Positions 32,372-40,970 of a DNA stretch of 43,438 nt are shown here, piece after piece. Each line of letters begins with the position of its first letter. Within the stretch, counting starts at the first letter, position 1. The notes beneath the pieces are model-generated. The model did not search any database. It had not been told where the DNA came from and was given only the letters and a program-made list of their open reading frames with translations. Source of the stretch: an uncultured Lachnospiraceae bacterium (lineage in GTDB: Bacteria > Bacillota_A > Clostridia > Lachnospirales > Lachnospiraceae); NCBI GenBank assembly GCA_910585355.1, contig CAJUDN010000018.1, forward strand, positions 1 through 43,438, read 5' to 3'. The position numbers and the translations under genes were made by a program.

Positions 32372-35300
32372 TCAAAAATGGTCAAATATTTGGTCCAGGG
32401 CCTGCATTAAAACACTAATATCAAGCGGTTTTGCGATATGCCCGTTCATCCCGCTGTGCAAGGCTTCCTGTTTATCCTCCTCAAAGGCGTTGGCAGTCAG
32501 CGCCAAAATAGGAATTGAGGCTAAAACAGGATTCTCCAGTTTTCGAATTGTTCTGGCCGCTTCGTAACCGTTCATCACTGGCATCTGAATATCCATCAGA
32601 ATGATTTGATAGTATCCCGGCACGGAAGCTTTCAGTTTATCCACAGCATCCTGTCCATTTTCAGCGATTTCCACAGAAAAGCCGGCCTCTTCCAGAAGGG
32701 TCTTTGCAATCTCCTGGTTCAGTTCATTGTCCTCCACCAGCAGAATGCGGCCTGAACGGGAAACGCCCGTCCCTTCAGTCTCTGTCTTTTGCAGTTTATC
32801 TGCATTAACAATAGAGCTAAGGCACCTGTGAAGCTCAGTAAAGAACAGCGGCTTGCCGCAAAATGCAGTCACACCGGCCTCGCGGGCCTCATCCTCGATG
32901 TCAGACCAATCGTAGGCGGAGAGGATAATAATCGGCACATCCTTCCCCATTTCCTGACGGATTTTTCGGGCGGTCTCCACACCGTTCATATCAGGTAAGA
33001 TCCAATCAAGGATATAGACAAAATACGGTTCATTCCGAAGGACAGCCTGACGAGTCCGCAGGACAGCCTCTTTCCCGGACATGGTCCATTCCGCGCAAAG
33101 CCCCATCTGCCTGAGCATCGACGTTACGCTGTCGCAGGTGGCGAAATCGTCGTCTACCACCAACGCCCGGATATCTTTCAACTCCGGTATATCCTGCGGG
33201 ACTTTCTCGCCGTCGTGCAGGCGGAGTGTGAGAGACACTATACACTCGGTCCCCATGCCCGGACGGCTCTCCACCGTGATTGCGCCATTCATCATATCCA
33301 CAATATTTTTGGTGATCGCCATGCCAAGGCCGGTTCCCTGAATCCCGCTGGCGGTGGTATTGCGTTCCCGTTCAAAAGTTTCAAAGATGTGGGATACAAA
33401 CTCTTTGCTCATGCCGATGCCTGTATCTTTGATATGGAACTCATAATTTGCGAATCCTTTCGGAGCGCCGGGCTTTTCTATGATTTTTAAACTAACCATA
33501 CCACCAACAGGCGTATATTTTATGGAGTTGTCCAAAAGGTTCAAAAGGGCCTGACTCAGCCGCAGCCGGTCGCAGCAAATTTCTTCATGCTGGATGTCCA
33601 CGGCATCCATATACAGTTCTAACTGTTTGGCATGAACACTCCCCTGGATGATGTTTCGAAGCTCATGCAGGATATCCGGCAGGCTGCAGGGTTCTTCTGC
33701 CAGATGGAGTTTGCCGCTTTCAATGTGGCTCATATCCAGCACGTTGTTGATCAAACCAAGCAAATGGTTTCCGGAAGTCAGAATCTTTCTTAGGTATTCG
33801 GCCACCTGCTCCCGGTGGTCTAAGTGGGCGATTGCCAGGGTTGTGAAACCGATAATGGCATTCATGGGGGTACGGATATCGTGGCTCATATTGGAGAGGA
33901 AAGCGCTCTTGGCTTTGCTGGCCCGGTTCGCCTGGGCCAACGCATCCTCAAGAATGGCGTTTTTCTCCCGGTCAGCGCGGGTTTCCTCATCCACGCTTCG
34001 GAAACCCAGGACAACGCCGCGGTCTTTATTCCACGACCCTACGCGGGCAACTTTCATCTGGAAATACCGCAGCTTACCACAACAGACGGTGCGATAATTC
34101 ACTGAGCAAATTGGCCTGTCAGTCAGTCTCTCCTCCAAATACTTACGAGATGCGGCCTGCCGTAAAATTTCCTTGTCATCATCATAAACGCCGGTTTCGA
34201 TATAGCGGCCTATGCACTCCTTCATGGAAAGTCTGCCGGTAAAGAGGGACTCTAAAATTCCGTTTTCACATTCACCAAGGCGCAAAGCCCGTCCTTCTCC
34301 TGTGACCAGATCAAAAAAGCAGACAAGGCTGTATTCCACACCCAGAGCAGAGAGGAGCTCCATCTGGCGGCGTTCCGCTTCCTGCCGCTCCCGTTCCTCC
34401 TGGAGCTTCTGAACAGTGCAGTCCAGCAGATACCGTTGGTAGAACCGCTTTCCATCCTCTTCCATGAGCTTGATGCTGCCCATGACATGGATGATCTCCC
34501 CGTCCTCGTGCCGGATGCGGTATTCGATATTAACGTTGTCGCCCAAATTTCTCAGCGACTGGATTTTTTCCTTAAGTAAGGGCTTGTCCTCATCGAGAAC
34601 CGGCTGGGCAATCATGTCGAATCCGTCCAGCTCCAGCGCTTCCTGGGAATCATAGCCCAAAATTTCCAAAGCGGCCCGGTTGATGCTGATAATATGGGAG
34701 CCGTCCACGGAATGGCGCATAATTCCGCAGTCCATAGATGTGAAGATCGTTTCAAGCGTCTGATTTTTACGGATCAGCTCCTGAGCGTAAGCGTGTTCCT
34801 GCGTCATGTCGATGGCGACGCCCACAGTCCCCATTACACTGCCGTCCAGATCGTACAACGGCGACTTGTAGGTGGTGAGAATCCGCTGTTCCCCTCCAGC
34901 CTGGATGGTTTCCTCAGAAACGTGAGTTTTCCTGTCCTCCATGACAATGCGTTCTGACTCGATACAGGCTGGATCGTCCTGCTCCACGTCCCAGATATAG
35001 GCGTGTCCACGACCCTCTACCTGGCTTTTGGACTTGTTGACCGCGGCGCAGAAACTGTCGTTCACCTTTTCATGGATGCCGTATTTGTCCTTGTACCAGA
35101 CCAGATCGGGCGTGCTGTTAATGGCGGCTTCCAGGTACTGACTGGTCTGCCAATGGTCTTTTCGTTCTTTGTAATTTTGCTGCCAGCGCAGAAAGTGGAA
35201 CTGCAGTTCGGAATCGGGCATGGGCAGCGTCCAGATATCTGTAATCTTAGACAGAAGATGAGTCAAATTCTCCGACTGGCTTTGCTCAATCAACAGAATC

Positions 35301-35530
35301 AGTTCTGTTTCCGGCCCCTTTTCCGTTGTCAGCAGCCCCGCGGCATCCACTGCCTCTGTATCCCGTAAATCGGCCAGAATCACATCCGCCTTTGCCGCCA
35401 GAGAAGCCTCCGGCTCCAAACTTTCAAAAAATGTATGAGTGAACGCATCCAAAGGGGACATTGCCCGAAAAAGATCAAGCAGCTTTTGGTCATGTCCAAT
35501 GAGATAAAATTGTGTGTGGCAATGATACAT
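32372..35530 (-). CDS. hybrid sensor histidine kinase with two receiver domains (soluble)
   Basis: A 1052-aa cytoplasmic hybrid kinase. The N-terminus (about 1-110) looks like a degenerate receiver (FYLIGHDQKLL, VILADLR). PAS domains follow at about 125-245 and 255-375, with a third PAS-like segment to about 510. HisKA has SNMSHDIRTPMNAIIGF with His550. HATPase_c has LLDNSIKYTP, DTGIGM and GTGLGMAI (about 655-770). Receiver 1 has Asp842 (ILDW) and receiver 2 has Asp980 (ILMDIQMPVMNG). No transmembrane helix, HPt or output domain is present. ATG 35530 follows AAGGATAG and lies eight bases after the stop of the paralogous kinase, so the two are co-transcribed. An in-frame TTG two codons upstream is less likely. 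Confidence 0.94.
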   Translation of the reverse strand: MYHCHTQFYLIGHDQKLLDLFRAMSPLDAFTHTFFESLEPEASLAAKADVILADLRDTEAVDAAGLLTTEKGPETELILLIEQSQSENLTHLLSKITDIWTLPMPDSELQFHFLRWQQNYKERKDHWQTSQYLEAAINSTPDLVWYKDKYGIHEKVNDSFCAAVNKSKSQVEGRGHAYIWDVEQDDPACIESERIVMEDRKTHVSEETIQAGGEQRILTTYKSPLYDLDGSVMGTVGVAIDMTQEHAYAQELIRKNQTLETIFTSMDCGIMRHSVDGSHIISINRAALEILGYDSQEALELDGFDMIAQPVLDEDKPLLKEKIQSLRNLGDNVNIEYRIRHEDGEIIHVMGSIKLMEEDGKRFYQRYLLDCTVQKLQEERERQEAERRQMELLSALGVEYSLVCFFDLVTGEGRALRLGECENGILESLFTGRLSMKECIGRYIETGVYDDDKEILRQAASRKYLEERLTDRPICSVNYRTVCCGKLRYFQMKVARVGSWNKDRGVVLGFRSVDEETRADREKNAILEDALAQANRASKAKSAFLSNMSHDIRTPMNAIIGFTTLAIAHLDHREQVAEYLRKILTSGNHLLGLINNVLDMSHIESGKLHLAEEPCSLPDILHELRNIIQGSVHAKQLELYMDAVDIQHEEICCDRLRLSQALLNLLDNSIKYTPVGGMVSLKIIEKPGAPKGFANYEFHIKDTGIGMSKEFVSHIFETFERERNTTASGIQGTGLGMAITKNIVDMMNGAITVESRPGMGTECIVSLTLRLHDGEKVPQDIPELKDIRALVVDDDFATCDSVTSMLRQMGLCAEWTMSGKEAVLRTRQAVLRNEPYFVYILDWILPDMNGVETARKIRQEMGKDVPIIILSAYDWSDIEDEAREAGVTAFCGKPLFFTELHRCLSSIVNADKLQKTETEGTGVSRSGRILLVEDNELNQEIAKTLLEEAGFSVEIAENGQDAVDKLKASVPGYYQIILMDIQMPVMNGYEAARTIRKLENPVLASIPILALTANAFEEDKQEALHSGMNGHIAKPLDISVLMQALDQIFDHF

Positions 35531-35537
35531 AATCAAT

Positions 35538-38500
35538 CTATCCTTTCAGGTATTTGCCCAGGACGTCTAAGAAGAGTTCAATATCCAGGGGCTTGGCGAT
35601 GTGAGCGTTCATGCCGCTTTTCAGGGCAGTTTCTTTATCCTCTTCCATGGCGTTGGCTGTCATGGCGATGATGGGCATAGTCTTTACATCCTCACGAGGC
35701 AGGGTGCGGATGATACGCGTGGCCTCATAGCCGTCCATGACGGGCATCTGAACATCCATCAGGATAGCGTCGTAGTAATACTCCTGTGCCTGACGCATGA
35801 GGTTCACGGCATCGGTGCCGTCCGGCGCGGTCTCCACAACAAAGCCGGTCTCCTCCAGAATGGCCTCGGCGATCTCCCGGTTCAGCTCGTTATCCTCGAC
35901 CACCAGAATTCTTTTGCCGCCGAAATCTGCCGAAGTCCAGGATTCTTCTTCCTCTTTCTCGATCAGATTGTTTGCAAGCAGCAGCGCGGATTTCAAATCA
36001 GACATGAACAGGGGCTTGGCGCAAAACGCGGTGATCCCCGCCTGCTTTGCCTCTTCTTCAATATCCGTCCAGTCGTAGGCGGTAAGGACAATAATGGGGA
36101 CGTCATCGCCAATCACCGCCCGGATACGCCGCGCGGTCTCAATGCCGCTGAGCTCGGGCATCTGCCAATCAATGATATAGGTATGATAGGAGTCTCCTTT
36201 GCCATGCGCGCTCTTGGCTCTGTAAATCGCTTCCCTGCCGGATGTCGTCCATTCCGCCTGCATTCCGAGCTGCCTGAGCATTTTGGAAACGCTCTCGCAG
36301 CTGTCGCAGTCATCATCCACCACGAGGGCCCGCAGACCGTCCAGCTCTTTGATCTGAGCCGCGTTCTTTTTTATATCCTGGAGCCTCAGACTCAACTCTA
36401 CCCGAAACTCACTGCCCTTGCCTTTTTCGCTCTGGACGGTGATCGTTCCGCCCATCATATCCACGATGTTTTTCGTAATGGCCATACCCAGGCCGGTGCC
36501 CTGGATTCCTGTTTTGGTTGTGCTGGATTCCCGCTCAAAGGGTTCAAAGACATGCTTTGTAAACTCCTCCGTCATACCGATTCCATTATCTCTGACTGTG
36601 AAAACATAATCCCCATATCCATGCCGGAAAGTGGTTTGCTGAGAAATTCTGAAACTGATCGTCCCGCCTGCCGGCGTGTATTTTACGGCGTTACTCAACA
36701 GGTTGATGAAGACCTGACTCAACTTCAGGGAGTCCGCAATGATATCCTCGTTGACAACATCAAATGTGTCGATAAACAACTCCAGCTGCTTGGCTTTCAC
36801 CTGGGGCTGGATGATATTAACCAGATTATGGGTCAGCTCCGAGATATTACAGTCTTGTTCTTTGATTTGAACCTTTCCGCTTTCAATACGGCTCATATCC
36901 AGGATATCGTTGATGAGGCTTAACAGATGATTGCTGGAGGTGAGGACTTTTTGCAGACAGTCACGCACCTGATCCTGGTTATCAATATGGCTGACAGCAA
37001 TGGTGGTAAACCCGATAATTGCGTTCATGGGGGTGCGAATATCGTGGGACATATTGGACAGAAAGGCGCTTTTGGCACTGTTGGCGTGCTGGGCCTGCAT
37101 CAAAGCTTCCTTGAGTGTCTTCGTCTGCTCCCGCTGCTTCTGGACCTGGGCCGTGATATCCTTGGATATCACCATGACCATGATGTCCCCGGTATCATTG
37201 TCCCGGGTCATGATGAAGGACTGACGAACACACATCTGCTTTCCTTCTGCGGCCCACCCCCAATAGTCCTCTGTGATCTCCGGTTCTCCCTGATCAAAAT
37301 GCTGTTTCAGTTTCTCTAAGTTTGTCAGGGCGGTGTATTCTTCCCAAGATTCCTCCAGAACAAAGGGTTTCCACTTTTCAAAGCACTCCGAGGCCGTACA
37401 GGGGGCATGCAGGCCGACCCTTTCCAAAAGGGAAACCTGTCTGCCTTCTATGGTTCGGACGACATCTTGTTCGATCAAATTCCGTGTCAGATTAAATTCA
37501 AATGTGCAGAAAGCGGTAGCGGTGACAGCGATTTTGTATTGACGTTCCTTGCGGTCGGCCACCGCGATTTTCGCCTGAGACTGCCGGTCTTTTTCCTGCA
37601 GGCCGGTGATGTGTTCCTGGCTTTCTTTTACCAGCCGCCGGCGCTGTCTTTGGGTCTGAAAAATCAGGGCAGCGATGTAAACAGCAAACATTCCAACCAG
37701 AATGGCCTGTAAGATCATGCCTGACTGGTTGGCGTTCTGAACCATTTCCCGGGTCACGCTCTGCGGAAATGCCTGCACCAGCACATATTCATTGTTGGGA
37801 ACACCGACCACACAAAGATTGTCTGTTTTACTTCCCGACGCGCAGATAAATCCATTTTCCCCCGTGCCCTGACGGAGTGCGTCCCAGGCGTCTTCGGCAG
37901 TTTTAGCGTCAATATAACCAGAATCCCGCAAGGTATCCAAAAGGGGCTGGCCGAGGTTTTCGGAAGTGGATGATGCAATTACCGTTCCGTCCCGGGTACA
38001 TAAAAAGGTGTCCGCAGGTACGCCAAAATAGCTGGTTGAAAGCATTTCCTGCAGGTAGTTTTCTGCAAGATACAGACCCAGGATCACACCAACGGGTTCA
38101 TCGTTATGTAGGACAGGAGCATAGGAAACCGTCATCACCTGCCCTGTCGATTTGGAGCGAAGAATCTCCATACCGCTCTCACCCTGCATCCCTTTGATAT
38201 AATAGTTTCGGTCGGAGCTGTCGATGGTCTCCCCGCTGGAGGTCAAATAGGTCCCGCTGGCGTCGGTGAAGCAGATAGCGTCAAAAACCGCATTCTCTTC
38301 CATTCCCTTCAGAAAATTAGCATCAACCTCTAACTTCCCTTGATCGGAGCTGAGCAGATACGCATAATTGCGTACCCGCAGAAGCGTATTGTTAAATTCG
38401 CTTTCGATACGAAACGCCATTTGGCGTGAGGAATCCAAAGCATAATTAAGGTTTTGGATTTCGATGCGCTGTCTGGTTGTGGCGGAATACCACTGAAAGA

Positions 38501-38570
38501 GTAAAATAATAGCAATCAGTAAAACTCCCGTAAATATCGCGTTTTTCCGGGTTTGTTTTGATGTACGCAT
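35538..38570 (-). CDS. membrane hybrid sensor histidine kinase with extracytoplasmic Cache-like domain and two receivers
   Basis: A 1010-aa hybrid kinase. Transmembrane helix 1 (about 11-28) and helix 2 (about 294-315) bracket a Cache-like sensor domain (about 30-290, with YYIKGMQGESG and VMTVSYAPV typical of the fold). A PAS-like region follows (about 345-485), then HisKA with His509 (SNMSHDIRTPMNAIIGF), HATPase_c (NLLSNAVKYTP, DNGIGM, GTGLGMAI), receiver 1 with Asp801 (IIDW) and receiver 2 with Asp939 (ILMDVQMPVMDG). The frame is open to 38717, but the ATG at 38570 has AGGAGG eight bases upstream and starts before helix 1. The upstream in-frame residues belong to a decayed receiver domain. 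It is paralogous to the kinase that follows it. Confidence 0.94.
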   Translation of the reverse strand: MRTSKQTRKNAIFTGVLLIAIILLFQWYSATTRQRIEIQNLNYALDSSRQMAFRIESEFNNTLLRVRNYAYLLSSDQGKLEVDANFLKGMEENAVFDAICFTDASGTYLTSSGETIDSSDRNYYIKGMQGESGMEILRSKSTGQVMTVSYAPVLHNDEPVGVILGLYLAENYLQEMLSTSYFGVPADTFLCTRDGTVIASSTSENLGQPLLDTLRDSGYIDAKTAEDAWDALRQGTGENGFICASGSKTDNLCVVGVPNNEYVLVQAFPQSVTREMVQNANQSGMILQAILVGMFAVYIAALIFQTQRQRRRLVKESQEHITGLQEKDRQSQAKIAVADRKERQYKIAVTATAFCTFEFNLTRNLIEQDVVRTIEGRQVSLLERVGLHAPCTASECFEKWKPFVLEESWEEYTALTNLEKLKQHFDQGEPEITEDYWGWAAEGKQMCVRQSFIMTRDNDTGDIMVMVISKDITAQVQKQREQTKTLKEALMQAQHANSAKSAFLSNMSHDIRTPMNAIIGFTTIAVSHIDNQDQVRDCLQKVLTSSNHLLSLINDILDMSRIESGKVQIKEQDCNISELTHNLVNIIQPQVKAKQLELFIDTFDVVNEDIIADSLKLSQVFINLLSNAVKYTPAGGTISFRISQQTTFRHGYGDYVFTVRDNGIGMTEEFTKHVFEPFERESSTTKTGIQGTGLGMAITKNIVDMMGGTITVQSEKGKGSEFRVELSLRLQDIKKNAAQIKELDGLRALVVDDDCDSCESVSKMLRQLGMQAEWTTSGREAIYRAKSAHGKGDSYHTYIIDWQMPELSGIETARRIRAVIGDDVPIIVLTAYDWTDIEEEAKQAGITAFCAKPLFMSDLKSALLLANNLIEKEEEESWTSADFGGKRILVVEDNELNREIAEAILEETGFVVETAPDGTDAVNLMRQAQEYYYDAILMDVQMPVMDGYEATRIIRTLPREDVKTMPIIAMTANAMEEDKETALKSGMNAHIAKPLDIELFLDVLGKYLKG

Positions 38571-38589
38571 AAACTTACCTCCTGAGTGT

Positions 38590-38793
38590 TTACAACGATG
38601 CCCGCATTTGAACTTATGCAGGTTCTGAGAGATAACCGTCCTGATTGCCTGTTCCAATGCCGCCATATTGACAGGCCTGGCAACACGGGCGTTCATCACC
38701 GGTATCTGCATATCCATCAGGATTATCTGACACTGTCCCGTTTCAGATTATTCAAAAGCCCTGGCCGCAAGCGCCCTGTTTTCACAGATATCA
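38590..38793 (-). pseudogene. decayed receiver domain of a third hybrid kinase
   Basis: On the minus strand, upstream of the kinase, the translation reads DICENRALAARAFE, an in-frame TAA (plus positions 38748-38750), SETGQCQIILMDMQIPVMN and then directly ARVARPVNMAALEQAIRTVIS. These are the start, phospho-acceptor strand (ILMDMQ) and last helix of a receiver domain. About 45 residues between VMN and ARVARPV are missing. It ends about 20 bases before the start codon of the next kinase. It is probably what remains of a third tandem kinase. Confidence 0.75.
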
Positions 38794-39120
38794 CAGGCCG
38801 CGCGACAATATGCGTGCCGATCACACCGGGAATAAGCCCTGCCCCTCTAATTTTTTCACACGATTCTTCCGGCTTGCTGAAATTATTGAGCAGGCTTCAT
38901 GGATACTCCTCTATCAGTGTTTTGTATAAAAAAACGTATATGTCATAGCTGACCGATAGGAGATTCTATCCTGATAATTAAAGAAGTCAAGCAAATCTCC
39001 GGCAATAAATGTATGGCATTCTTGCTGTACGTACAGAATTTTTTTGGATTTGAAATACTTGCAACTATATTACCACGAAAATCCAGTCGCTTCAAGGTGT
39101 AACCAATATAAAAAGTTCCC
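38794..39120. other. non-coding decayed stretch
   Basis: No gene with a ribosome-binding site and family similarity is visible on either strand. It lies between the receiver remnant and the ABC ATPase remnant and seems to be degenerating sequence. Confidence 0.4.
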
Positions 39121-39129
39121 GGCCCAAAA

Positions 39130-39275
39130 GAGGGCGGCAGCTAAGAAGCGCCATTGCAAAAGCTGTGGCGGCGGATTCGGAGCCCATTTATTTCGACGAG
39201 CCTACGTCGGCGCCGGACCAGGAACTGACAGATGAGGTTTTGGAGGCCATTAATACCGCACCTCTGCTTTGTTAA
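39130..39275 (+). pseudogene. fragment of an amino-acid ABC transporter ATPase (GlnQ-like)
   Basis: The plus-strand translation from about 39132 reads GRQLRSAIAKAVAADS, then EPIYFDEPTSAPDQELTDEVLEAIN. This is the ABC signature region and Walker B of GlnQ-type ATPases (normal form GGQxQRVAIARAL, LFDEPTSALDPEL). A codon is missing in the signature, and Pro replaces Leu in SALD. Sequence before and after does not continue the family. It is a short relic. Confidence 0.75.
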
Positions 39276-39334
39276 AAGAGAGCATCACATAGGTATGGAG
39301 CAAAGGAAAGAGAGAGAAGGGAAGAAGGAAAAGA

Positions 39335-39402
39335 AAAGAAAGAATCTCACGGGATGCCAGGGTCTGGAAGAGCCTGAGTTCCATGGGATTCTTTCTTTAT
39401 TT
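39335..39402 (+). terminator. terminator-like hairpin after the ABC ATPase relic
   Basis: A perfect 12-bp stem (39335-39346 with 39387-39398) encloses a 40-base loop with further pairing, followed by ATTTC. It was probably the terminator of the lost transporter operon. The stretch 39403-39590 up to the flavoprotein stop holds no gene that I can support. Confidence 0.6.
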
Positions 39403-39590
39403 CAATAGGAAAAACCTTATTATGTTAATGCATAAAGTAAAATGGGAAACGGTTTTTTCCATGAAAAAAGTATTTCGTTCGTGAATGGACGCTTGCGCGA
39501 AGGCGCACACTTTTTAAAAAGTCAGGGATTAAAACTGGGATTAACCGAAAATCCCCTTTTAACGCTGTCGATAACCTGCTGTTTAGGAGA

Positions 39591-40808
39591 TCAGCCCTGC
39601 ACAGAGGCGGCGATGGCATTGGCCAGAGCGTCGATCTCAGATTCATTGTCGGCCTTGAGGGAAGATGTAACGGTCATCTCTTCATCCAGAATGGTCATGT
39701 TCTTCAGAGACTCGATTTCCTCTTTCATCAGTGCGCCGGAGCGGGGGGCCCAGGAACCGCTGCCCATAATGGCCACCGTGCGTTTTTGCAGGTTGAGGGC
39801 CTTCATGTCCATAAGGAAGTTGTGCATGGGCGGGAAGATCCCCAGATTGTAAGTAACAGAGGCCAGAACAAGGTGGCTGTACTTAAACAGGTCGGAGATC
39901 AGGTAGCTGACATGGGTGGAAGATACATCGTACAGCCGGGTATTCGTGACACCTCTGGCGGTAAGCTTGGCAGCCAGCACCTCGGCGGCGGCCTCGGTGT
40001 TGCCGTACATGGAGGCGTAAACGATCATGACGCCCTTTTCCTCCGGCTCATAGGTGGCCCAATGGGTGTATTTGTCGATAATGTAGCCCAGATCTTTTCG
40101 CCAAACCGGACCGTGGAGGGGACACAGGAATTTAATGTTTTCCAGACCTACGACGCTGGCAGCTTTGTTCAACAGGGCCGTCACCTGAGGGCCGTACTTG
40201 CCAACGATGTTGGTGTAGTAGCGGCGGGCATCGTCGATCCACTCACGGTCGAAATCGAACTCGTCAGCGAAGAGTTTGCCGTCCAGAGAGCGGAAGGAAC
40301 CAAAAGCGTCGGCCGAAAAGAGCACGCCGTTGGTGGTGTCAAAGGTGACCATGGCCTCCGGCCAGTGAACCATAGGGGCGTAGACAAAGGCTACCGTGTG
40401 TTTGCCGAAGCATTTTGTGTTTCCTTCGGCGACTTCTTCAATGGCGCTTGGATCCAGGCCGAAGCCGAACTGGTTGAGCAGGGTCACTGCCTTTGGGGTG
40501 GTAATGATCTTTACGTCCGGCCAGCGCAGCAGAATTTCCTCAATGGAAGCGGCGTGATCGGGCTCCACGTGGTTGATGACCAGGTAGTCCAGAGGACGGC
40601 CGTTGAGCACTGCCTTCACGTTGGCGATGAACTGCCGTCCTACCGCCCAGTCGGCAGTGTCAAAAAGGACGGTCTTTTCGTCAAGCAGAACATAGGCGTT
40701 GTAGGATACACCGTGGTACAGAGGATGGATGTTCTCAAACAGGGCCAGCCGGTGCTCGTCCGCACCTACCCAGTACAGGTCATCAGTGACCATACGGTAA
40801 TTATACAT
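39591..40808 (-). CDS. flavodiiron protein (FprA-family A-type flavoprotein)
   Basis: A 405-aa oxygen or nitric oxide reductase. The metallo-beta-lactamase-like domain carries the diiron ligands: HVEPDHAA (His80, Glu82, Asp84, His85), His148 in PMVHWPE, Asp167 in SADAFG and His232 in CPLHGPVW. The C-terminal flavodoxin domain (from about 257) has the FMN loop YASMYGNTEAAA and MGSGSWAPRSG. It is the class A form, with no rubredoxin domain of its own. The ATG at 40808 follows AAAGGAGGC. It lies 162 bases downstream of the acyl-CoA dehydrogenase/rubredoxin fusion on the same strand, which suggests the fused rubredoxin is its electron donor. Base composition is more GC-rich than the left half of the window. 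Confidence 0.95.
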   Translation of the reverse strand: MYNYRMVTDDLYWVGADEHRLALFENIHPLYHGVSYNAYVLLDEKTVLFDTADWAVGRQFIANVKAVLNGRPLDYLVINHVEPDHAASIEEILLRWPDVKIITTPKAVTLLNQFGFGLDPSAIEEVAEGNTKCFGKHTVAFVYAPMVHWPEAMVTFDTTNGVLFSADAFGSFRSLDGKLFADEFDFDREWIDDARRYYTNIVGKYGPQVTALLNKAASVVGLENIKFLCPLHGPVWRKDLGYIIDKYTHWATYEPEEKGVMIVYASMYGNTEAAAEVLAAKLTARGVTNTRLYDVSSTHVSYLISDLFKYSHLVLASVTYNLGIFPPMHNFLMDMKALNLQKRTVAIMGSGSWAPRSGALMKEEIESLKNMTILDEEMTVTSSLKADNESEIDALANAIAASVQG

Positions 40809-40970
40809 ATAGAGTTGCCTCCTTTATTTCCGCGGGCAATGAGCCGGATGCCGTGCCTGCACGGGCATTTGGCGAATGCCGCGGGAGTGAAATACCTCGC
40901 AGTCTGCTGCGTATGTAAGCTGTGATGTTTTGCAGCCTGCCGCAGGGTATTTTGTGATTCTGATGTTGCG

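Noticed and set aside
35601..36923. 440-codon plus-strand frame within the kinase gene
   Set aside because: It is a shadow of the minus-strand hybrid kinase, with no ribosome-binding site or family similarity.
39786..40925. 379-codon plus-strand frame opposite the flavodiiron gene
   Set aside because: The minus-strand frame has all diiron ligands and a strong ribosome-binding site; the plus frame is a by-product of high GC.
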